From: Paracoccaceae bacterium
GTDB lineage: Bacteria; Pseudomonadota; Alphaproteobacteria; Rhodobacterales; Rhodobacteraceae
Assembly: GCA_019911965.1 (NCBI GenBank)
Contig: JAIOJF010000031.1
Location: 98,834 to 162,833 of the forward strand
Reading direction: 5' to 3'
DNA length: 64,000 nucleotides
Part shown: in pieces, positions 7,239-15,520 of the stretch
How the letters are laid out: each line of letters begins with the position of its first letter
Numbering within the stretch: the stretch's first letter is position 1
Translations under genes and position numbers: made by a program
Notes under the pieces: generated by a model
Seen by the model: the letters and a program-made list of their open reading frames with translations, nothing else
Databases searched by the model: none
What the model was told of the DNA's origin: nothing

Positions 7239-9752
7239 TCAGCCGCATTTCGAGTGCCCGCATTCCAGGCAGGTCATGCAGCCTTCGACCATCTGCATCG
7301 CGTATTGCCCGCAGGACGGGCAGGACGCGCCGCGTGGCCGATCACCGACCGCCATCGCGGTGGCGTTGGGGTGCGGGTCGGCCTTCAGGTGGCCGCCTTC
7401 CTCGATGAACCCGATCGAGATCATGTGCCGCTCGATCACCCCGCCGATGGCCGCGAGGATCGAGGGGATATACTTGCCCTCCATCCACGCCCCGCCGCGC
7501 GGATCGAACACGGCTTTCAGCTCCTCCACCACGAAGGAGACATCGCCGCCACGCCGGAACACCGCCGAGATCATCCGCGTCAAGGCCACGGTCCAGGCGA
7601 AATGCTCCATGTTCTTGGAGTTGATGAACACCTCGAACGGGCGGCGGTGGTTGTTGATGACGATATCGTTGATGGTGATGTAAAGCGCATGTTCGCTGTC
7701 GGGCCACCTGACCTTGTAGGTATTGCCATCCAGCGCGCCGGGGCGGTCCAGCGGTTCGGAAATATAGACCACATCGCCGTGGGGGGTTTGCGGTTCGGCG
7801 TCGGTGGTGGCGAGGGTTTCGGGGGCCCCCTCGGTTTCACCGAACAGGAGCCAACCTGCAGAAACCCTCAATGCTTCTGCGGCTCTACCAGCAAGCTCGT
7901 TTGAAAGATCGCGCTTACCATTCAAGATGGGGCCAATTGACTGTTCACTGGTACCAATTGCTTCGGCCAAGGCTCGTTTCGTGGATAGTCCTGCACGGCC
8001 TCTCGCCCAATCAAGGCGTTTGGCGACTGTTGCAAGCTCTGGAAGCGTTTTCGGTTCTTCCGAAACCCTCAACACACTCCCCGTCACCGCATTCGGCCGA
8101 TAGGTCGTGCAGCCCTTGCAACCCTGTTCCCAGGCGGCGGTATAGACCTGTTTGAAATCGGCAAAGCTGATGTCCTCGGGGCAGTTGATGGTCTTGGAAA
8201 TCGACGAATCCACCCATTTCTGCGCCGCCGCCTGCATCGCCACATGTTCCAGCGGCGACAACGACTGGGCGTCGGTGAAATGCTCCGGCAAGGGCGCATC
8301 GCCGAACATCTCGCGCCACAGGCGCACGGCGTAATCAACCACTTCTTCCTCGGTGCGGCTACCGTCCTTTTGCAAGACCTTGCGCTTGTAGGCATAGGCA
8401 AAGACCGGCTCGATCCCCGACGAGACATTGCCGGCATAAAGCGAAATCGTGCCGGTCGGCGCGACCGAGGTCAAAAGCGCGTTGCGGATGCCCTTTTCGG
8501 CGATGGCGGCGCGCACGTCCATATCCATCCCGGCCAGTGCGCCTGATGCCAGGAACTTGTCGCGGTCAAACAGCGGAAACGCGCCCTTTTCCGCCGCCAG
8601 ATCGGTGGAGGCAAGATAGGCGGCGCGGGCGATCCGGTGCATCCAGGCCTCGGTCTGCCTCGCCGCTTCGTCCGAGCCATAGCGCAAACCGGTCATCAGC
8701 AGCGCATCGGCCAGCCCGGTCACGCCAAGGCCGATCCGCCGCTTGGCCAGCGCCTCGGCCTTTTGCTGGGGCAGCGGAAAGCGCGAGGCATCGACCACAT
8801 TGTCCATCATCCGCACCGCCACCCGCACCAGATCATCCAGCGCGGCCTCGTCCAGCCCTGCATCGGCGCTGAACGGATCAACCACCAGCCGCGCCAGGTT
8901 GACCGATCCCAGAAGGCAGGCCCCGTAGGGCGGCAGGGGCTGTTCGCCGCAAGGATTGGTGGCGGCGATGGTTTCGCAATAGGCGAGGTTGTTTTGCTGG
9001 TTGATCCGGTCGATGAAGATCACGCCGGGTTCGGCATAATCATAGGTTGACCGCGTGATCCGGTCCCACAGGACCCGCGCCGACAGCGTCTTGAAAACCT
9101 TGCCGTTGAAGATCAGGTCCCAGGATTGATCCTCCTTCACGGCGGCCATGAAGGCGTCGGTGATCAGCACCGACAGGTTGAACATGCGCAGGCGGGCGGG
9201 GTCCTGCTTGGCCTCGATGAAGGCCTCGATATCGGGGTGGTCGCATCTGAGCGTCGCCATCATCGCGCCGCGGCGCGAACCTGCCGACATGATGGTGCGG
9301 CACATTGCATCCCAGACATCCATGAAGCTGAGCGGCCCGGACGCATCCGCCGCCACCCCGGCAACCGGCGCACCCTTCGGGCGGATGGTCGAGAAATCGT
9401 AACCGATGCCGCCGCCCTGCTGCATTGTCAGCGCGGCCTCTTTCAGATTGTCGAAAATGCCACCCATCGTGTCGGGGATGGTGCCCATGACAAAGCAGTT
9501 GAACAGCGTGACCGACCGGTCAGTGCCTGCCCCGGCCAGGATGCGGCCCGCCGGCAGAAACTTGAACCCGGCCAGGGCATCGAAGAAGACCGGGGCCCAT
9601 TTGCCGGGGTCCTTTTCATTGGCGGCCAGCGCGGTGGCGACACGTTGCCAGCTATCCTCGACCGTCAGGTCCAGCGCCGTGCCGTCCCCGGATTTGAGGC
9701 GGTATTTCATGTCCCATATCTGTTCGGCGATCGGGGCGGAAAAGGGGCTCAT
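7239..9752 (-). CDS. nrdJ: Class II (B12-dependent) ribonucleotide reductase with inserted HTH domain
   Basis: 837 residues. It reduces ribonucleotides to deoxyribonucleotides with an adenosylcobalamin-generated thiyl radical, independent of oxygen. The catalytic barrel holds NPCGEQPLPPYG (N266, C268, E270), and the C-terminus (about 650-837) has a TSCPD-type domain and a six-Cys tail. Between them, around residues 561-647, lies an extra segment that reads as a Cro/CI-type helix-turn-helix (see the separate entry). The frame is continuous, so this is not a frameshift. The ATG at 9752 is chosen because the protein family starts there; the 46 residues upstream are arginine-rich and unlike the family. 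No cobalamin riboswitch is recognisable in the short leader. Confidence 0.93.
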   Translation of the reverse strand: MSPFSAPIAEQIWDMKYRLKSGDGTALDLTVEDSWQRVATALAANEKDPGKWAPVFFDALAGFKFLPAGRILAGAGTDRSVTLFNCFVMGTIPDTMGGIFDNLKEAALTMQQGGGIGYDFSTIRPKGAPVAGVAADASGPLSFMDVWDAMCRTIMSAGSRRGAMMATLRCDHPDIEAFIEAKQDPARLRMFNLSVLITDAFMAAVKEDQSWDLIFNGKVFKTLSARVLWDRITRSTYDYAEPGVIFIDRINQQNNLAYCETIAATNPCGEQPLPPYGACLLGSVNLARLVVDPFSADAGLDEAALDDLVRVAVRMMDNVVDASRFPLPQQKAEALAKRRIGLGVTGLADALLMTGLRYGSDEAARQTEAWMHRIARAAYLASTDLAAEKGAFPLFDRDKFLASGALAGMDMDVRAAIAEKGIRNALLTSVAPTGTISLYAGNVSSGIEPVFAYAYKRKVLQKDGSRTEEEVVDYAVRLWREMFGDAPLPEHFTDAQSLSPLEHVAMQAAAQKWVDSSISKTINCPEDISFADFKQVYTAAWEQGCKGCTTYRPNAVTGSVLRVSEEPKTLPELATVAKRLDWARGRAGLSTKRALAEAIGTSEQSIGPILNGKRDLSNELAGRAAEALRVSAGWLLFGETEGAPETLATTDAEPQTPHGDVVYISEPLDRPGALDGNTYKVRWPDSEHALYITINDIVINNHRRPFEVFINSKNMEHFAWTVALTRMISAVFRRGGDVSFVVEELKAVFDPRGGAWMEGKYIPSILAAIGGVIERHMISIGFIEEGGHLKADPHPNATAMAVGDRPRGASCPSCGQYAMQMVEGCMTCLECGHSKCG
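7812..7822 (+). repeat. Inverted repeat, left copy, flanking nrdJ insert
   Basis: GAGGGTTTCGG at 7812-7822 is the exact reverse complement of CCGAAACCCTC at 8060-8070. A third related copy, GAAACCCTCAA, lies inside at 7861-7871 and matches 8062-8072 directly. No target-site duplication is visible outside the pair. Confidence 0.6.
8060..8070 (-). repeat. Inverted repeat, right copy, flanking nrdJ insert
   Basis: CCGAAACCCTC, the partner of the element at 7812-7822, 237 bp away. It sits at the edge where recognisable NrdJ sequence (the GSVL end of the catalytic domain) stops. Confidence 0.6.
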
Positions 9753-9853
9753 GCGCGGGGTTTCCGTTTCAGGGCAGCGGGCATTGACGATACGCCGACC
9801 ACCCGGCCCGGTCAACGCGCGATCCTTGCTCGCGCCGCGCCGACGGCAAACGA

Positions 9854-9880
9854 AAAGGCCCGCAACGCGTGCGGGCCTTT
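9854..9880 (-). terminator. Rho-independent terminator of the purine operon
   Basis: A perfect 11-bp stem, AAAGGCCCGCA / TGCGGGCCTTT, with loop ACGCG. On the minus strand it is followed by TTTTCGTTT and lies 23 bp beyond the stop of the binding-protein gene, closing the xdh-ABC operon. The A/T-flanked stem is symmetrical. Its right-hand side is near the start of nrdJ, which it insulates from read-through. Confidence 0.9.
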
Positions 9881-9902
9881 CCAGGTTCAATTGGCCGGGC
9901 GA

Positions 9903-10973
9903 TTACTTCGGCAATTCGCCTTCGATGCCTTCGACATAGAAATCCATGCCAAGCAGCGTGCCGTCATCGGCAATTTCGCCAGCGGCCAGCCAGGGCGAGC
10001 CGTCCTGCTTGTTGATCGGGCCGGTGAAGGAATGCACGGCACCCGAGGCCAGATCATCCTTCAACTTGGCGGCCGAGGCCTTTACCGCGTCCGGGATGTT
10101 CTTGTTGAACTCGCCGATGCCGGTCATGCCGGCACCGATACCGTCCCAGGTGTCGGTGGAAACCCAGGTGCCGTCCAGCACGGCCTGCACGCGGCTGATA
10201 TAATAGGGGTCCCAGTTGTCGATGATCGACGACAGGCGGGCATTCGGGCCGAACTGCATCATGTCGGACGCCTGACCGAAGGCATAGATACCCTTGCCTT
10301 CGGCGATGGTCATCGCGGCGGGGCTGTCGGTGTGCTGCATGATCACGTCGGCACCCTGTTCGATCAGCGCATTGGCCGCATCGGCCTCTTTGCCGGGATC
10401 AAACCAGGTGAAGGCCCAGACGATCTTGAACTTGACGTCCGGGTTCACCGCCTTGGCGGCCAAGTAGGCGGAGTTGATGCCGCGCACCACTTCGGGGATC
10501 GGATAGGAGGCAATATAGCCAATGGTGTTGGTCTTGGTCATATGGCCGGCGATATGGCCGAGCACGGTACGCCCCTCGTAGAAGCGGCCGGAATAGGTCG
10601 ACACGTTGTCGGCACGCTTGTAGCCGGTGGCATGTTCAAATTTCACGTCCGGAAATTTGGCGGCGACATTCAGCGTCGGGTCCATGTAGCCAAACGAGGT
10701 GGTGAAGATCAGCTTGGTGCCGGAGCGTGCCATCTGGGTCAGCACGCGCTCGGCATCCGAACCTTCGGGAACGCTTTCAACATAGGAGGTTTCGACCTGA
10801 TCGCCGAAATGCGCCTCGATCGCCTGGCGGCCCAGATCATGCTGGTACGACCAGCCCAGATCGCCGACCGGGCCGACATAGATGAAGCCGACCTTCAGCG
10901 GCTCGGCACCCGAGGCACCGGCAAGGCCGAGTGCCAGCACCGCGCCGGCGGCCATTCTTTTGAAAATCTTCAT
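9903..10973 (-). CDS. BMP-family nucleoside/purine-binding protein of ABC importer
   Basis: 356 residues with an N-terminal signal sequence (KRMAAGAVLALGLAGASGAEP). No lipobox Cys is seen, so it is probably a soluble periplasmic protein. The mature start, LKVGFIYVGPVGDLGWSYQHD, is typical of the BMP/Med family that delivers purine nucleosides or bases to YufOPQ-type ABC importers. The start at 10973 follows AGGAAGGAAG. It is the last gene of the operon, after two permeases, and is followed by a strong terminator. Linkage to xanthine dehydrogenase points to purines such as hypoxanthine, xanthine or their nucleosides as ligand (inference). Confidence 0.88.
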   Translation of the reverse strand: MKIFKRMAAGAVLALGLAGASGAEPLKVGFIYVGPVGDLGWSYQHDLGRQAIEAHFGDQVETSYVESVPEGSDAERVLTQMARSGTKLIFTTSFGYMDPTLNVAAKFPDVKFEHATGYKRADNVSTYSGRFYEGRTVLGHIAGHMTKTNTIGYIASYPIPEVVRGINSAYLAAKAVNPDVKFKIVWAFTWFDPGKEADAANALIEQGADVIMQHTDSPAAMTIAEGKGIYAFGQASDMMQFGPNARLSSIIDNWDPYYISRVQAVLDGTWVSTDTWDGIGAGMTGIGEFNKNIPDAVKASAAKLKDDLASGAVHSFTGPINKQDGSPWLAAGEIADDGTLLGMDFYVEGIEGELPK

Positions 10974-10993
10974 ACTTTCTTCCTTCCTGTTAT

Positions 10994-11010
10994 GGGCCGG
11001 CAGCCGGCCC
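10994..11010 (-). other. GC-rich hairpin between permease and binding-protein genes
   Basis: GGGCCGGC-A-GCCGGCCC, an 8-bp perfect arm in the 54-bp gap before the binding-protein gene. It has no U-run. Such intercistronic stems often protect the mRNA of the binding protein, which is needed in excess over the permeases; that role is inference. Confidence 0.5.
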
Positions 11011-11027
11011 GGTTTGGCTGTATGCCG

Positions 11028-11960
11028 CTAATTCGAGGCGTGGAACACCCGGCCAAGCGAGGCCGGTGCATTCAGGCTGATCTTTTTGCGGTCGCTGGAG
11101 ATGATCACCAGCACCAGAATCGTTATGACATAAGGCGCCATCGAAAGGTAGGCGACGGGTATGTTGACGCCGACCGCCTGCAGGTTCAATTGCAGGATGG
11201 TGACACCGCCGAACAGATAGGCCCCGATGATCAGGCGGCCCGGCTTCCACGAGGCGAACACCACCAGCGCCAGCGCGATCCAGCCCGCCCCGGCGGTCAT
11301 GCCCTCGGTCCATTGCGGCACCCGGATCAGCGACAGATAGGCCCCGCCAAGCCCGGCACAGGCACCGCCGAACATGATCGCCAGCAGCCGCACCCGGATC
11401 ACCTTGTAGCCCAGCGCATGCGCGGCGGTGTGGTTTTCACCGATCGAGCGCAGGATCAGGCCCTTGCGGGTGAAGCGCAGGAAATACCACACCGCCAGCA
11501 CCAGCCCCAGCGAGATATAGACCATGTAATCGTGGTTCAGCAGGATCTTCCCGATATAGGGAATCTCGGTCAGCGCCGGGATGTCCAGCCGCGGAAACGG
11601 CGGCGGCTTGATGCCGGTATAGCTTTGACCGACCAGCGCCGAGAAACCCAGGCCGAACAGCGTCAGCGCCAGCCCGGTGGCCACCTGATTGGACAGGAAC
11701 ACCTGCGTCAGTATTCCGAAAATCAGCGCCATTCCCGCGCCACCCACCATCGCCGCCACCAGCCCCAGCCAGGGCGAGCCGGTTTCAACCGAGATGGCAA
11801 AGCCGAAGATCGCGCCGGTGATCATCATCCCCTCGACGCCAAGGTTCAGCACACCGGATTTTTCCACCACCAACTCGCCGATGGCCGCCAGCAGGATCGG
11901 GGTCGAGGCCACCATCAGGCTGGCGATCAGGGCGACCGGGCTCAGAGCTGAGAAATCCAT
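11028..11960 (-). CDS. ABC importer permease (purine nucleoside type, second subunit)
   Basis: 310 residues, about eight to nine hydrophobic segments, of the BPD_transp_2 family (relatives of YufQ/NupQ). The GxxGxGLAGAxL-like stretch FGGACAGLGGAYLSL around residue 200 is the family's cytoplasmic coupling region. The ATG at 11960 overlaps the stop of the preceding permease by one base (TGATG), so the two are translationally coupled. Together they should form the membrane channel of the importer. Confidence 0.88.
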   Translation of the reverse strand: MDFSALSPVALIASLMVASTPILLAAIGELVVEKSGVLNLGVEGMMITGAIFGFAISVETGSPWLGLVAAMVGGAGMALIFGILTQVFLSNQVATGLALTLFGLGFSALVGQSYTGIKPPPFPRLDIPALTEIPYIGKILLNHDYMVYISLGLVLAVWYFLRFTRKGLILRSIGENHTAAHALGYKVIRVRLLAIMFGGACAGLGGAYLSLIRVPQWTEGMTAGAGWIALALVVFASWKPGRLIIGAYLFGGVTILQLNLQAVGVNIPVAYLSMAPYVITILVLVIISSDRKKISLNAPASLGRVFHASN

Positions 11961-13081
11961 CAGGCGGTCTCCTGGCTAGCGGTCGGTTCCGTGACCTGCG
12001 GCACGACCCGGCGGCGCACCCGGCGGATGCGGTAATTCGACAGAAGATCAAACGCCAGCAGGAAGAACAGCAGCATCCCCTGGAACGCCTGGATCGCGGC
12101 GGCGGGCAGACCGGCGGCCTGTTCGGCCAGATTGCCGCCGATATAGGTCAGCCCCATCAGAAGCCCGGCCAGCAGGATGCCGAAGGGATTGAGCCGGCCC
12201 AGAAAGGCCACGATGATGGCGGTAAAGCCGTAGCCCTGGTTGAAGTCGATGCTGATCTGGCCCGCCGGACCCGACACCTCGAACAACCCGGCCAGCCCGG
12301 CCAGCGCACCCGATGTGCCAAGGCAGAACACCACGATCCGGCGCGGGATGATGCCGGCGAAGGCGGCGGCGCGAGGCGATTCGCCAGTTACCCGCACCTG
12401 AAAGCCGGTCAGATGCCGGTTCATCAGGATATAGGCTGCGATCACCGCCACCAGCGCGGCAATCACACCCCAATGCATACCGGTGCCCGGGAACAGTTCA
12501 GGGTTCGAGGCGCTGGCATATTGCTGCAGGTTGCGCGATCCCGGAAAGCCGCGCCCCTCGGGGTTTTTCAAAAGGCCCAGCGACATCTGCGACAGGAAAT
12601 GCTCGGCCACATAGACCAGCATTAACGAGACCAGAATTTCATTGGTTCCGAAGCGGTTCTTCAGGAAGGCCGGGATCATCGCCCAGGCCCAGCCGCCCAG
12701 CGCCCCGGCGATCACCATCAGCGGAAAGATGAACGTGGCTTCCATCGGGTAAAACGCCAGCCCGACCGCGGCACCGCAGATCGCGCCCATGATATACTGG
12801 CCCTCGGCCCCGATATTCCAGATACCGGCGCGAAAGCCGATCGACAGGCCCAGCGCGATCAGGATCAGCGGCCCTGCCTTTTTCAGGATATCCACCCGGT
12901 CCATCGCGGCAAATTCGCCAAACAGCGGATCCCAGAAAATCAACTGGATCGAGGCCACGGGGTCCTTGCCAAGGGCGGCAAACAGCAGGCCCCCGGCAAA
13001 CATCGTCGCCACCACGGCGAGGATCGGCGTCAGCACGATCCAGGTCTTCGACGCCTGCGGGCGCGCTTCAAGCCGGAACAT
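11960..13081 (-). CDS. ABC importer permease (purine nucleoside type, first subunit)
   Basis: About 373 residues, multi-spanning, relative of YufP/NupP in the BPD_transp_2 family. GIWNIGAEGQYIMGAICG and the later AAFAGIIPRR segment are family landmarks. An open frame extends to a GTG at 13099, but ATG 13081 has a perfect GGAGG six bases upstream and is preferred; it overlaps the ATPase gene by 14 bp. Confidence 0.88.
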   Translation of the reverse strand: MFRLEARPQASKTWIVLTPILAVVATMFAGGLLFAALGKDPVASIQLIFWDPLFGEFAAMDRVDILKKAGPLILIALGLSIGFRAGIWNIGAEGQYIMGAICGAAVGLAFYPMEATFIFPLMVIAGALGGWAWAMIPAFLKNRFGTNEILVSLMLVYVAEHFLSQMSLGLLKNPEGRGFPGSRNLQQYASASNPELFPGTGMHWGVIAALVAVIAAYILMNRHLTGFQVRVTGESPRAAAFAGIIPRRIVVFCLGTSGALAGLAGLFEVSGPAGQISIDFNQGYGFTAIIVAFLGRLNPFGILLAGLLMGLTYIGGNLAEQAAGLPAAAIQAFQGMLLFFLLAFDLLSNYRIRRVRRRVVPQVTEPTASQETA

Positions 13082-14579
13082 CTGCGGCCTCCATTCCACC
13101 CATCATCAGGCCAATCGCTTCTATCGTCAGATCGGCGGCTTCCGCCGGCACGCTCAGGCGTCCTTCGTTCAGGATCGCCAGACGATCCGACATTTCCAGC
13201 AATTCATCGAGGTCCTGGCTGATCACCACCACCGCCGCCCCGGCCTCGGCCAGGTTCATCAGTGCCTGGCGAATGGCCGAGGCCGCCGCCGCATCCACCC
13301 CCCAGGTCGGCTGGTTGACCACCAGAACGCGCGGATTTTGCAGGATTTCCCGGCCGATCACGAATTTCTGCAGATTGCCCCCCGACAATGAACGCGCGGC
13401 GTTGGCGATGCCGGGCGTACGCACATCGAACTGCTTGACGATGGCGCGGGCAAAGCCGCGCGCCGCGTTCCAGCGCAGGAAGCCGCCGGTGGTCAGCTTC
13501 TGGCGCTGATGCGCCGTCAGCATGGCGTTTTCGGTCAGGCTCATGTTCGGCGCGGCAGCGTGGCCCAAGCGTTCCTCGGGCGCGGTCAGCAGGCCAAGCT
13601 CGCGCCGCTCGTTTGGCCTGAGGTCCCCGGTATCGACATTCAGCACCCGGATCATCTCGCGCTTCACAAGTATCTCGCCGCTCAGCGCCGACAACAACTC
13701 GTCCTGGCCATTGCCGGCAACGCCGCCGATCCCCATCACCTCGCCCGAGCGGACCTTCAGGCTGATATCCTTAAGCGAGGTGCCGAACGGCGTGCGTGAA
13801 CGCGCGCTCAGGTGATCCACCTCCAGCAGTACCTCGCCGGGATGCAGGTTCTTCTTGGCCGGGATATGCAGCGCCGAGCCGACCATCATTTCCGCCAACC
13901 GCCGCGCCGTCTGCTGCGTGGGGTCGCAATTGTCCACCACCTTGCCGTGGCGCAGAATGGTGGCGTGATGGCAGAGCGTGCGGATTTCCTCCAGCTTGTG
14001 CGAGATATAGAGGATCGCCGTGCCCTCAGAGCTGAGCTTGTTCAGCGTCTCGAACAGGACATCCACCTCCTGCGGTGTCAGAACCGAAGTCGGCTCGTCC
14101 ATGATCAAGAGCTTGGGGTTCTGCAGCAGGCAGCGGATGATCTCGACCCGCTGGCGTTCGCCGACGGACAGATCGCCAATGATCCGGTCAGGATCGAGCG
14201 GCAGTTTGTAGGCGTTGGAAACCTCGCGGATACGCGCGGCCAGTTGGCGGCGCGACGGCGGATTTTCCATACCGAGCGAGATATTCTCGGCCACGCTCAT
14301 CGCCTCGAACAGCGAGAAATGCTGGAACACCATCGCCACACCGGCGGCGCGCGCGGCGCGGGGTTCGCCGGGATGAAACGGTTTGCCGCGAAAGGTCATA
14401 TGGCCCGCATCGGGGCGCACCAGACCGTAGATCATCTTGACCAGAGTGGACTTGCCCGCACCGTTCTCGCCCAGTAGCGCGTGGATCTCGCCCTCGCCGA
14501 TCTCGAAGCTGACGCTGTCATTGGCGATCACGCCGGGATAGGCCTTGGTCAGTCCGTCGAGGGTCAGAAGCGCTGTCAT
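13068..14579 (-). CDS. ABC importer ATPase, two nucleotide-binding domains
   Basis: 503 residues with tandem ATPase domains, as in ribose/nucleoside importers (YufO/NupO). Domain 1 is intact: GENGAGKST, SVGERQRVEI and LLIMDEPTSVL. Domain 2 is degenerate as usual: GVAGNGQDE replaces Walker A, LSGGNLQK is present, and Walker B reads VLVVNQPTWGVD with Asn in place of the last acidic residue. The start overlaps the xdhC stop by 4 bp (ATGA), tying purine transport to xanthine dehydrogenase in one transcript. Confidence 0.92.
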   Translation of the reverse strand: MTALLTLDGLTKAYPGVIANDSVSFEIGEGEIHALLGENGAGKSTLVKMIYGLVRPDAGHMTFRGKPFHPGEPRAARAAGVAMVFQHFSLFEAMSVAENISLGMENPPSRRQLAARIREVSNAYKLPLDPDRIIGDLSVGERQRVEIIRCLLQNPKLLIMDEPTSVLTPQEVDVLFETLNKLSSEGTAILYISHKLEEIRTLCHHATILRHGKVVDNCDPTQQTARRLAEMMVGSALHIPAKKNLHPGEVLLEVDHLSARSRTPFGTSLKDISLKVRSGEVMGIGGVAGNGQDELLSALSGEILVKREMIRVLNVDTGDLRPNERRELGLLTAPEERLGHAAAPNMSLTENAMLTAHQRQKLTTGGFLRWNAARGFARAIVKQFDVRTPGIANAARSLSGGNLQKFVIGREILQNPRVLVVNQPTWGVDAAAASAIRQALMNLAEAGAAVVVISQDLDELLEMSDRLAILNEGRLSVPAEAADLTIEAIGLMMGGMEAADVPA

Positions 14580-15520
14580 TGGGCCATTTCCTTTGCGCTT
14601 TCCCGGGCCGGTTCATGCCGGACCCTTTCCTTCAATAGCTGGGCTGCCACCCCTACGGCAATAGATTCGGGTTCCTTGCCCAAATCCGGCAGGCCGATCG
14701 GGCAGCTAATCCGGGCGATCTGCGCGGGCGCATGGCCAAGCTGGGCCAGGCGGGCGCGAAACCGCGCCCATTTGGTGGCCGAACCGATCAGCCCGGCAAA
14801 CCGGAAGGAATGGCCAAGGATGGCATGGCACAATTCCAGGTCCAGCGCGTGCGAATAGGTCACGATCAGGTGCATCGCCTCGGGCGGTGCGTAACGCACA
14901 ACCTCGTTGGGGCGGGCAGCGATCAGGGGGGTGATGCCGTCCGGCAGAGGATCGGGGAAGCGCCCGGCATCGGTATCGACCCAGGTGATCGCAAAGCCAA
15001 GGCGCTGCATCTGCCAGGCCAATGCCCGCCCGACATGGCCAGCCCCGTAAATCCAGAGCGGCGCCGCAGCTTCGGCAAAGGGTTCCACCAGCCGTCCGGC
15101 GGCCAGCATGGCGTGCGGGGCGGCGGCGGCACCGGTCGGGGCAGGCCCGGACAGGACCGGGCGCGACAGATGCGCGGCCCCTGAAGCCAGTCGGGTCAGG
15201 TAGGCGATTTCCACCGGGCCGTAAACCTCGGCCAGCAGCGATACCGCACCACCGCAGCACTGGCCCAGCGCCGGGCCAAGCGGCACCTTGGTGAAGGCAC
15301 GCCGCCATTCGCCGGGCTGACCCAGCAGCCGCTGCGCCGCCGCAACCGCCTGAAATTCCAGCGTTCCGCCGCCGATTGTGCCGCCCTGGCCATCAGCCCG
15401 GACCAGCATCGAGGTGCCGGCATCGCGCGGCGCGGAGCCTTTGGTTTCGGCAATCACGATCCGCACCACCGGGCCGTGGGTTTCCACCGCGCGGGCAAGG
15501 GCGGTCATATCAAACCCCAT
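14576..15520 (-). CDS. xdhC: Xanthine dehydrogenase accessory protein XdhC
   Basis: About 314 residues. XdhC binds molybdenum cofactor, guides its sulfuration and inserts it into XdhB. The N-terminus VRIVIAETKGSAPRDAGTSMLV and the GGGTLEFQA / GQCCGG segments are family hallmarks; the Rossmann-like C-terminal half has IYGAGHVGRALA. ATG 15520 overlaps xdhB by 11 bp; a second ATG at 15508 is possible. Confidence 0.92.
   Translation of the reverse strand: MGFDMTALARAVETHGPVVRIVIAETKGSAPRDAGTSMLVRADGQGGTIGGGTLEFQAVAAAQRLLGQPGEWRRAFTKVPLGPALGQCCGGAVSLLAEVYGPVEIAYLTRLASGAAHLSRPVLSGPAPTGAAAAPHAMLAAGRLVEPFAEAAAPLWIYGAGHVGRALAWQMQRLGFAITWVDTDAGRFPDPLPDGITPLIAARPNEVVRYAPPEAMHLIVTYSHALDLELCHAILGHSFRFAGLIGSATKWARFRARLAQLGHAPAQIARISCPIGLPDLGKEPESIAVGVAAQLLKERVRHEPARESAKEMAQ

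Larger units (their letters stand above)
7812..8070 (-). other. In-frame Cro/CI-like HTH insert inside nrdJ
   Basis: In the nrdJ frame this encodes about 85 residues with the layout of an XRE/lambda-repressor DNA-binding domain: RAGLSTKRALAEAIG (helices 1-2), TSEQSIGPILNGKR (turn plus recognition helix), then LAGRAAEALRVSAGWLLFGE (helices 4-5), where the final WLLFGE is the usual end of phage-type repressor HTH domains. The core spans residues about 572-636 of NrdJ. By my count 7861-8040 is about 53% GC, against about 68% in a nearby 60-base nrdJ stretch. Ends are set by the 11-bp inverted repeat flanking it; true boundaries could differ by tens of bases. Confidence 0.75.

Noticed and set aside
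7239..9752. An intein or a group I intron in nrdJ
   Set aside because: The insert has no splice-junction residues (Cys/Ser start, His-Asn end) or endonuclease motif, and the helix-turn-helix reading is complete.
9753..9853. Cobalamin riboswitch before nrdJ
   Set aside because: Only about 100 bases separate nrdJ from the terminator, and no B12-box-like sequence is visible.
9126..11951. Plus-strand open frame of 941 codons opposite nrdJ and the ABC genes
   Set aside because: It is antisense to well-supported genes, with arginine/glycine/histidine-rich composition and no domain pattern; long antisense frames are common in GC-rich genomes.
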